Shown here: piece by piece, positions 54,374 through 60,326 of the stretch
How positions within the stretch are numbered: position 1 is the first letter of the stretch
How the letters are laid out: each line of letters opens with the position of its first letter
Source of the DNA: Bacteroidales bacterium
GTDB lineage: Bacteria > Bacteroidota > Bacteroidia > Bacteroidales > UBA932
Assembly: GCA_029009115.1 (NCBI GenBank)
Contig: JAQXJU010000100.1
Location: forward strand, 1-60,326
Direction: 5' to 3'
DNA length: 60,326 nt
The notes under the pieces: model-generated
The model's input: only the letters and a program-made list of their open reading frames with translations
What the model was told of the DNA's origin: nothing
Databases searched by the model: none
Program-made: the position numbers and the translations under genes

Positions 54374-55648
54374 ATGAAAAAGTATTTTGCAATTCTCGCA
54401 GCTCTGTCAATGGTATTGGCAGTTTCCTGCAACAAGGATGACAAGGGCGGAAAGAAGACCCTTGACGTAGATCTCACATTCGACACCCAGCTCGGCACCC
54501 TGCAGTATGCCGATGCAATCGAGATTTCTGCAATAGCCTCCGAGGCCGTGGCAACCAAGGCCGAGGCTGTGCTCGTCTCCGGAAGCGAAGGCAATTGGAA
54601 GGCCTGCGGCGAAGTCCAGGAACTCACTCTCGATGCCGTCAACGTCAGCGGTCTCTTCTTTATTGACTCCAAGGCAGCTACCGGTCTGCAGATTACCCTT
54701 TCGGATGGTAAAAGCAGCAAGGACTTCGTCTATCCCATTGCAAAGGTGGAAGGAGAGATGAACGTTGACATCTACACCAACGACGCTATGAAGATGATGG
54801 CCGACTCTATGGTTCAGAACTTTGTGAATACTCCCTCGCTCTATCCTGTCGAATTCACCGGCAAGGGTTCTGAGTGTCCTTCATTCTTCTGTATGCATCC
54901 AGTAAAGATCGGTAGCGAAGTCAAGCACGTTCTGAATCTCACCGAAGCCCGTTCGCTCGACGGACAGAATCTCAGCTTCGCCTGGGTAAACGTTCTCCAG
55001 AATACTGCCAACAGGGCATATATCGGAGGTCAGAGAGGTTATATGTTCAGCGGCTGCCGTGCTTCTTCTCTCGGCGGAGGCACCACCGGACGTCAGTGCG
55101 ACCTCTATGAGGTTGAGGGACACCAGATCAAGGATGCCAAAATCGACTACAACTTCGGTATGACCGTCGTTCCCGGTTCGTGGAGCAATTCCTACAATGA
55201 GGAACTTTTCAAGTTCATCGATGCCCTCTACATTAAGATTGACGAGAAGTGCGAGACCGAACTCTCCAAGATCAAGGCTAACTACTATCTGTCTCAGATT
55301 CAGAAAGTTCTGGACAACTCCACTATCGGTGTCGAGGAGAATCCCACTTCCCTTGCCAACAAGACATATCTCCGCAGATATGGCGAGGCAGGAGACACTT
55401 CAACCAAAGCTCTTGTAGAAAACTTCCGTGCCGGCGACTATGTGATTCTTAAGAGTAAGAGAGGAACAGAAGAGTCTCCCGTTTACTATTACGGAATTCT
55501 TCAGGTGATGCAGCTCTTCGATGATTCAGGCTCAATGGCAGTAAAGGAAGATACCGGAAAGCAGTATATCGACAGACAGAAGGGACACGATCTTTTCTAC
55601 AAGCCCAACTACTTCTCGGTCAAGACTCAGTGCGAAATTCTGAAGTAA
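54374..55648 (+). CDS. Lipoprotein of unknown function (424 aa)
   Basis: A lipoprotein with MKKYFAILAALSMVLAVSC as signal and lipobox, then a charged linker (NKDDKGGKK). The N-terminal ~100 residues are beta-rich (TLDVDLTFDTQLGTLQYADA). The middle and C-terminal parts contain aromatic/glycine segments (NRAYIGGQRGYMFSGCRASS) and helices (LFKFIDALYIKIDEKCETEL). No known catalytic motif is evident. By position in the locus it is probably a surface glycan- or ligand-binding protein (SGBP-like), but no CBM was recognised. The upstream 35-bp gap is AT-rich with no clear promoter. Confidence 0.75.
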   Translation: MKKYFAILAALSMVLAVSCNKDDKGGKKTLDVDLTFDTQLGTLQYADAIEISAIASEAVATKAEAVLVSGSEGNWKACGEVQELTLDAVNVSGLFFIDSKAATGLQITLSDGKSSKDFVYPIAKVEGEMNVDIYTNDAMKMMADSMVQNFVNTPSLYPVEFTGKGSECPSFFCMHPVKIGSEVKHVLNLTEARSLDGQNLSFAWVNVLQNTANRAYIGGQRGYMFSGCRASSLGGGTTGRQCDLYEVEGHQIKDAKIDYNFGMTVVPGSWSNSYNEELFKFIDALYIKIDEKCETELSKIKANYYLSQIQKVLDNSTIGVEENPTSLANKTYLRRYGEAGDTSTKALVENFRAGDYVILKSKRGTEESPVYYYGILQVMQLFDDSGSMAVKEDTGKQYIDRQKGHDLFYKPNYFSVKTQCEILK

Positions 55649-55649
55649 T

Positions 55650-57842
55650 TTGAAAAGACTCTTACTGATTCTGGCCATTCTGCCCGCTCTGGTGGGATGC
55701 AGTTCTTCCGAAGGAGTGAAGACTGCATTCTCCCGGAGCGAGCAGCTCTCTGCCGCAAGAGATCTGATTGACCGTGTAACTTCGGGCCGTGCTTCGGAGT
55801 TCAAACTCCGAATAACTCCCGGAGAGGACTTCTGGAGTTATTCCGAATCGGATGGAAAGATACTTCTCGAAGGCAATAACGGAATAGGAATTGCCAGCGC
55901 CCTGAACGCTTATTTAGGTGATTACTGTGCTTGGGAGTACAGCTGGTGCGGGGAGTCACCCTCTCTGCCGAACTTGCTGCCTCTGCCCGATTCGACAGTC
56001 AGGCGCAACTCTCCCTACCGTTACCGCTACTACCTGAATTACTGTACCTTCAATTACTCTATGAGTTGGTGGGACTTTGACAGGTGGGAGAAGGAAATCG
56101 ACTGGATGGCCCTGCACGGCATCAATATGCCTCTCGCTGTCACCGGACAGAACTCCGTCTGGCAGAGGGTTTACGCTAGGCTGGGGATTCCCGCCGAGGA
56201 ACTGAAAGACTTCTTCAGCGGACCCGCCTACTTCAACTGGTTCTGGATGGGTAACCTCGACCTCTGGGGAGGACCTCTTCCCCAGAGCTTTATGGATAAG
56301 CACGAGGCTCTTCAGAAGCAGATACTTCTGCGCGAGAGGTCGCTCGGGATGACACCCGTGCTCCCGGCTTTCACCGGACACGTGCCTCCTGCGCTGGCCC
56401 GCAAGTATCCTGATGTCAAAATCAGGAAGACCAGCTGGGTGAACTTCCCTGAGGTTTCCATACTCGACCCTGACGAGGAACTCTTCACCCGTATAGGGCA
56501 GCTCTTCATCGAGGAGCAGACCCGCCTCTGGGGCACTAATCACTATTACTCTGCCGACACCTTCAACGAGAACGTACCCCCTTCGGCTGACTCCGCCTAT
56601 CTGGCTGCAATCAGTGCCAAGGTGTACGCTTCGATGAGTAGTGTTGATCCCGAGGCTGTATGGGTGATGCAGGGGTGGATGTTTTACCACGAAAAGCATT
56701 TCTGGGGCCAGCCCCAGATTCAGGCCCTGTTATCCAGCGTGCCTGACGATAAGATGCTGATTCTGGACCTCTGGAGCGAGAGATATCCTGTCTGGAAGCA
56801 GACCAATGCCTATTGGGGCAAGCCCTGGTTGTGGTGTATGCTTCATAATTTCGGACAGAACATAACTCTTTCGGGGAATGTCTCAAGCATTGCCTCCGAC
56901 CCTTCGGCGGCCCTTCGGGACCCTGCGGCCGGAAATATGTCGGGAATAGGCCTGACCCCCGAGGGCATAGGTCACACTCCCATCGTTTATTCCCTTTTCC
57001 TTGAGAATGTCTGGAGGGATGAAGCAGTCGATGTCGATGAGTTCCTGAAGGTTTATCTCAGAAGGCGTTACGGCTGCTGCCCCGATGCGGCATTCCAAGC
57101 GTGGAAGATTATCTTCTCTACGGCTTTCGAGAATACCGTAAACAACGGAGGTCACGAATCCATCATTACGGGTCGTCCCACTTTCGCCGCCAATCCCCGC
57201 GGATGCACCAATACCCTGAAGTGCTACGACTCCGCCGACCTGCTCCGAGCCTGGGACCTGCTGTGTTCCTGCATCCCTGAATGCCGTGAATCCGACGGAT
57301 TCCGCTACGACCTGGTTGACATCACCCGCCAGGTGCTTGCCGACTATGCCTCCGAAATTCAGTCGGACTTCGCTTCTGCCTTCGAGAGGGGGTCAAGGAC
57401 TGATTTCCACAGGCATTCCAGGCGTTTCCTCGACCTGATTTCGGATATGGATTCGCTCCTTGGAACCCGCAAGGAGTTCCTCCTTGGAGAATGGCTTGAG
57501 TCTGCAAAGGCTCTTGGAGACACTCCCGAAGAGAAGGCTCTCTACGAAAGGAATGCGCGCAATCTTATTTCGGTGTGGGGAAACAGGGACTGCCGTATCT
57601 TCGACTATGCCTGCAAACAGTGGTCAGGAATGATGAACGGCTATTACAAATGCCGCTGGAGCCTGTTCTTCGACGAAGTTGAGACTCTCTGGAAATCTTT
57701 CAGCAAGCCTGACTTCGATGAAAAGTGCAAGGACTTCGAATGGGCCTGGACCCAATCTGCGGAAATCTATCCCACCGAGGCCACGGGCGACGAAATAGCC
57801 TGCGTGGAGTCATTACGAGACAAATACAGAGCATCTTTGTAA
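55650..57842 (+). CDS. Alpha-N-acetylglucosaminidase, GH89 family (NAGLU-like lipoprotein)
   Basis: Exo-hydrolase removing terminal alpha-linked N-acetylglucosamine. The 730 aa start at a TTG 1 bp after the previous stop, giving a lipoprotein signal (MKRLLLILAILPALVGC). The NAGLU N-terminal domain is followed by the barrel with YRYYLNYCTFNYSMSWWDF, WMALHGINMPLAVTGQ and VWQRVY. Catalytic acid candidate E307 is in ADTFNENVPP and nucleophile candidate E438 is in GLTPEGIGHTP, matching the NAGLU E316/E446 motifs. A helical C-terminal domain follows. Human NAGLU acts in heparan sulfate breakdown; bacterial GH89 enzymes also act on mucin-type glycans. Followed 3 bp later by the acetyltransferase gene. 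Confidence 0.93.
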   Translation: MKRLLLILAILPALVGCSSSEGVKTAFSRSEQLSAARDLIDRVTSGRASEFKLRITPGEDFWSYSESDGKILLEGNNGIGIASALNAYLGDYCAWEYSWCGESPSLPNLLPLPDSTVRRNSPYRYRYYLNYCTFNYSMSWWDFDRWEKEIDWMALHGINMPLAVTGQNSVWQRVYARLGIPAEELKDFFSGPAYFNWFWMGNLDLWGGPLPQSFMDKHEALQKQILLRERSLGMTPVLPAFTGHVPPALARKYPDVKIRKTSWVNFPEVSILDPDEELFTRIGQLFIEEQTRLWGTNHYYSADTFNENVPPSADSAYLAAISAKVYASMSSVDPEAVWVMQGWMFYHEKHFWGQPQIQALLSSVPDDKMLILDLWSERYPVWKQTNAYWGKPWLWCMLHNFGQNITLSGNVSSIASDPSAALRDPAAGNMSGIGLTPEGIGHTPIVYSLFLENVWRDEAVDVDEFLKVYLRRRYGCCPDAAFQAWKIIFSTAFENTVNNGGHESIITGRPTFAANPRGCTNTLKCYDSADLLRAWDLLCSCIPECRESDGFRYDLVDITRQVLADYASEIQSDFASAFERGSRTDFHRHSRRFLDLISDMDSLLGTRKEFLLGEWLESAKALGDTPEEKALYERNARNLISVWGNRDCRIFDYACKQWSGMMNGYYKCRWSLFFDEVETLWKSFSKPDFDEKCKDFEWAWTQSAEIYPTEATGDEIACVESLRDKYRASL

Positions 57843-57845
57843 GCA

Positions 57846-58952
57846 ATGCAGAATAATAATTCCCGACTCGAATCCCTGGATGCGCTGAGAGGCTTCGATA
57901 TGCTTTTCATCGCCGGCCTTGCGAGCCTTGTCATCGCAGTGTGCAAACTCTTCCCCGGCGGTGCCGACTGCTGGCTCGAAGCGCAGATGCATCATGCGGT
58001 GTGGAACGGATTCAACCATCACGATACCATTTTCCCTCTGTTCATCTTCCTTGCAGGTATGTCCTTCCCCTATTCCTACGCCAAGAGCATAGGGAAAGGA
58101 ATGTCGAAGGGGGCAATATACCGCAAAATGTTCGTGAGGGCCATAGTCCTCATCCTTTTGGGAATGGTATGCAACGGCGTACTCAAGTTCAACGGCAGTC
58201 CGATTCGCATATTCAGTGTTCTTGAGAGGATAGGAGTGGCCGGACTTGTTTCGTCCCTGCTGTTTGTCAATCTCAAGACTTCGGCAAGGGCAGTCATTGC
58301 CGTAGTGATACTTGTTGTCTATGGGGCAGTGAGTTTCATTCCCTCGCCCGAAGCCCCTGTGGGAACGGACCCCTTCTCACTTGAAGGGAGCATTGCCGCC
58401 TACGTTGACAGGCTGCTGTTCGGAGACCATATCTACAAGCCCGGAGTCTATGAACCCGAAGGCTTATTGAGTACCCTCGGAGCAGTTGTTACCTCTATGA
58501 TGGGCAACTTCACCGGCGAGTATGTAAGACAGTCTTCACACAGCGGTCAGAAGAAGGTGTGGATGATGTTCGCGGCGGCGGCCCTTATGCTCGTCGCTGG
58601 ACTGGTGCTGTCGAATTGGATCCCCTTGAACAAGAAGCTCTGGAGCAGCAGCTTTGTGCTTGTCGTGGGTGCCTACTGTGTGGCGATGTTCTCCCTTTTC
58701 TACTGGATAATCGACGTCAAGGGGCATCGCAAGTGGGCTTTCCCTCTCAAGGTGGTGGGTATGAATTCAATAGCCATCTACCTTCTGCAGAGGGTGATGA
58801 GTTTCCAATTTACGGTAAACTTCTTTTTCGGGGGAGTGATTTCGAAGATGGGCGAGGCTCCGGGGAGGGTCCTCTACTGGGGAGCCTACCTGCTTTTGGG
58901 CTGGCTGATTCTCTACCTTATGTACAAGAAGAAGATTTTCCTGAAAGTCTGA
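57846..58952 (+). CDS. Membrane acyltransferase, DUF5009 / heparan-alpha-glucosaminide N-acetyltransferase-like
   Basis: A 368-aa polytopic membrane protein with about ten helices. It begins SRLESLDALRGFDML, the common start of this acyltransferase group. It carries HHAVWNGFNHHDTIFPLFIF at 49-68, matching the HGSNAT pattern HxxWNGxxxxDxxFPxFxF, in which the first-loop His is the acetyl carrier (H49 or H50 here). HGSNAT moves acetyl from cytoplasmic acetyl-CoA across the membrane to terminal alpha-glucosamine. By analogy this protein could N-acetylate imported or periplasmic glucosaminides so that GH89 can cleave them. An unrelated acyl substrate is possible. It closes the locus. Confidence 0.85.
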   Translation: MQNNNSRLESLDALRGFDMLFIAGLASLVIAVCKLFPGGADCWLEAQMHHAVWNGFNHHDTIFPLFIFLAGMSFPYSYAKSIGKGMSKGAIYRKMFVRAIVLILLGMVCNGVLKFNGSPIRIFSVLERIGVAGLVSSLLFVNLKTSARAVIAVVILVVYGAVSFIPSPEAPVGTDPFSLEGSIAAYVDRLLFGDHIYKPGVYEPEGLLSTLGAVVTSMMGNFTGEYVRQSSHSGQKKVWMMFAAAALMLVAGLVLSNWIPLNKKLWSSSFVLVVGAYCVAMFSLFYWIIDVKGHRKWAFPLKVVGMNSIAIYLLQRVMSFQFTVNFFFGGVISKMGEAPGRVLYWGAYLLLGWLILYLMYKKKIFLKV

Positions 58953-58957
58953 GGATT

Positions 58958-60211
58958 CTATCTGCCAAAAAGGAAGCAGGCTGCCACCGAACATATAGTC
59001 AAAGTAAGACCGACCAGCGATTCGTAAGGAATGAGTTTGAGTCGGTCTTTCATTTCCATACCTACGCTGCCCCCTGTGGCGTGGAAGAAACTTCCGTGCG
59101 GAAGGTGGTCAAGGACTGTCGAGCCTGCGTTGGTCATTGCCGCCGCCCATACTGCACTGACTCCCGCTGCGATTATGGTCTGGGCAAAGGAGGCCGAGGC
59201 AATGGTTGCACCTGCGGTGGTTGATGCCGAAGCGGCGCACATCAGGGTTCCGGACAGAGGGGCCATCAGCACCGCCCCGGACTCCCATCCGCTAAGCAGA
59301 GAAATCAGCACATCCTTTATCGCCGAGGCCTTGATGATTCCGGCCACTGTGCCTGTTCCGACCAGGAGCACCGCAATCCCGGACATCTTTGAAAGGCCGT
59401 ACTGGAGGCATTCCCCGGTCTTTCGCCAGGCTCCGGTGCAGAGAATTCCGACCATTCCTCCTGCCGGAAGGGCTACCAGAGGATCGACGGCGAATCCGCA
59501 GATGGGTCTGAGGGCCAGCAAAGCTATGGCGGCAAGGGGGCCGGCAAGGCTGGCGGCGAGTCCGGGGAGACCTTCTTCATTCTCAGAAGAGTCGGTCCCT
59601 GTGACGAGTTTCTCCCCTTCGGGCATCAGGGGTATAATGACGAATACCGTGACTATCAGTCCTATCACGGCCGGAAGCAGGCCTGCCGCCATAACCTCCG
59701 ACAGCGAGGCTCCGTAGTTCTCAGCCGCTATTATTGTATTGGGATTGGGCGAGATTATATTCCCGCACTTGCCTCCGCCTATCATTGCAAGCAACAGTTT
59801 TGCCCGGCTCAATCCCAGCCTGTTGCCGGTTATGATGGCTATGGGAGCGATGGTGATTACTGCCACGTCGATGAATACTCCCGTGGAGGTCAGAATCAGG
59901 GCGCTGAGGGCAAGGGCGAGATAGACATTCTTCGGTCCCAGACCCCGTATGATGCTCAATGATATTCTCTGTGCCGCGCCGGTCTTTACCAGCATACCAG
60001 TGAGAACACCTGCCGCAATGATTCTGATGATGGCGGGAGTGATGTCCTTTACTCCGTCAATCATAGTGCTGACGGTTCCCTGCAAGCCGGCTCCACTGGC
60101 CAGGCCCCCTGTCAGGGCCCCCAGAATCAGTGCATATACGGGAGATACTTTCTTGATAATCAGCACTATGGCCAGAGCAAGACCAATGAGTGCAGCTACA
60201 GCGCTGTTCAT
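58958..60211 (-). CDS. GntP-family permease (gluconate/glycerate type)
   Basis: A 417-aa inner-membrane H+ symporter with about 12 helices. GntP-type features: VALILGALTGGLASG-like start (YALILGALTGG), TGVFIDVAVITIAPIAI, GGKCGNIISPNPNTIIAAEN, and the LDHLPHGSFFHATGGSVGM ending block. Family members carry gluconate or other hexonates and some carry D-glycerate. It lies just downstream of a probable glycerate kinase, which favours glycerate, but substrate cannot be fixed from sequence. It converges on the acetyltransferase gene with 5 bp between stops. Confidence 0.88.
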   Translation of the reverse strand: MNSAVAALIGLALAIVLIIKKVSPVYALILGALTGGLASGAGLQGTVSTMIDGVKDITPAIIRIIAAGVLTGMLVKTGAAQRISLSIIRGLGPKNVYLALALSALILTSTGVFIDVAVITIAPIAIITGNRLGLSRAKLLLAMIGGGKCGNIISPNPNTIIAAENYGASLSEVMAAGLLPAVIGLIVTVFVIIPLMPEGEKLVTGTDSSENEEGLPGLAASLAGPLAAIALLALRPICGFAVDPLVALPAGGMVGILCTGAWRKTGECLQYGLSKMSGIAVLLVGTGTVAGIIKASAIKDVLISLLSGWESGAVLMAPLSGTLMCAASASTTAGATIASASFAQTIIAAGVSAVWAAAMTNAGSTVLDHLPHGSFFHATGGSVGMEMKDRLKLIPYESLVGLTLTICSVAACFLFGR

Positions 60212-60224
60212 TTCTCGGATATTT

Positions 60225-60326
60225 CTAAAACAGGTCGTTTACTATCTTTCGGGCGGCCATCCTTAGATTGAATTCCGCCACGTCTTTCCTTAGGGCTTCG
60301 CTGAGAGGCATCCCTTCGGGCGTTGC
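60225..60326 (-). CDS. Probable glycerate kinase, C-terminal 33 residues only (window edge)
   Basis: The minus strand carries an open frame from the window end to a TAG at 60225-60227. It reads ATPEGMPLSEALRK followed by DVAEFNLRMAARKIVNDLF. The P-x-x-M-x-L-x-E-A-L pattern near the C-terminus is like the end of GarK/GlxK-type glycerate kinases (TPRPMTLEEAL), and the neighbouring GntP-family permease fits. Only the tail is visible, so the assignment is tentative. Confidence 0.5.
   Translation of the reverse strand, partial: ATPEGMPLSEALRKDVAEFNLRMAARKIVNDLF

Noticed and set aside
45441..58952. Interpretation of the SusCD locus as a heparan sulfate utilisation locus
   Set aside because: GH89 and the HGSNAT-like protein fit, but no sulfatase, polysaccharide lyase or glucuronidase is present, and the EEP enzymes would be unexplained.
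1..60326. CRISPR arrays, rRNA, tRNA, IS elements, prophage, integrase-type att sites
   Set aside because: No regularly spaced repeats, transposase/integrase genes or RNA-gene signatures were seen on reading both strands. The gaps are mostly too short for RNA genes, although small ncRNAs cannot be excluded by eye.

Overview
The window is a gene-dense bacterial chromosome segment from the order Bacteroidales. Supporting this are an STN-type SusC/SusD pair with an ECF sigma/FecR regulatory pair, a Bacteroidales-type EF-G paralogue, a bacterial serine palmitoyltransferase, fumarate reductase subunits of the Bacteroides type, promoters of the TTTG/TAnnTTTG kind instead of -35/-10 boxes, and a general lack of Shine-Dalgarno sequences. 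Genus cannot be fixed from the sequence. No rRNA, tRNA, CRISPR array, phage or insertion sequence was found. The segment looks like ordinary chromosomal backbone plus one accessory polysaccharide-utilisation-type locus.

Layout. 0-9.6 kb holds housekeeping genes of mixed orientation: sufS (cut by the window edge), ruvA, mnmG, ybeY, a TonB protein, hflX, frdB-frdA and ruvB. Two parS-like palindromes lie in and beside mnmG. A 257-bp AT-rich gap at 9641-9897 carries DnaA-box-like motifs. To its right most genes point rightward (32 against 7), so it is a candidate replication origin. 9.9-19.3 kb holds mfd followed by a coaX-led envelope-biogenesis run (OMP, TPR protein, LptC, PpiD-like foldase). 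19.3-32.5 kb is a mixed backbone: ychF, a secreted phosphatase/nuclease, galK, a YeiH transporter, a metalloprotease-propeller-barrel protein, a thioredoxin-like lipoprotein, galM-thyA-folA, an NSS transporter and a CpXC protein. mutS follows. 35.1-42.0 kb is a tight five-gene operon: GT4 glycosyltransferase, YfhO-type membrane protein, SGNH hydrolase, serine palmitoyltransferase and a short-chain reductase. It is a candidate (glyco)sphingolipid locus. 42.0-42.34 kb holds degenerate repeats and a strong hairpin. 42.4-45.4 kb holds an EF-G2-type elongation factor paralogue, a tiny HTH-like gene and a divergent XRE regulator, with regularly spaced repeats between the last two.

45.4-59 kb is the accessory locus: ECF sigma, FecR anti-sigma, SusC with STN domain, SusD, two secreted endonuclease/exonuclease/phosphatase (EEP) enzymes flanking an unknown lipoprotein, a second unknown lipoprotein, a GH89 alpha-N-acetylglucosaminidase, and a membrane acetyltransferase related to heparan-alpha-glucosaminide N-acetyltransferase. 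The last two are homologues of consecutive steps in lysosomal heparan degradation. Here they sit beside phosphodiesterase-type enzymes and without sulfatases or lyases, which suggests a target carrying alpha-linked glucosamine and phosphodiester groups. The window ends with a GntP permease and the C-terminus of a probable glycerate kinase.
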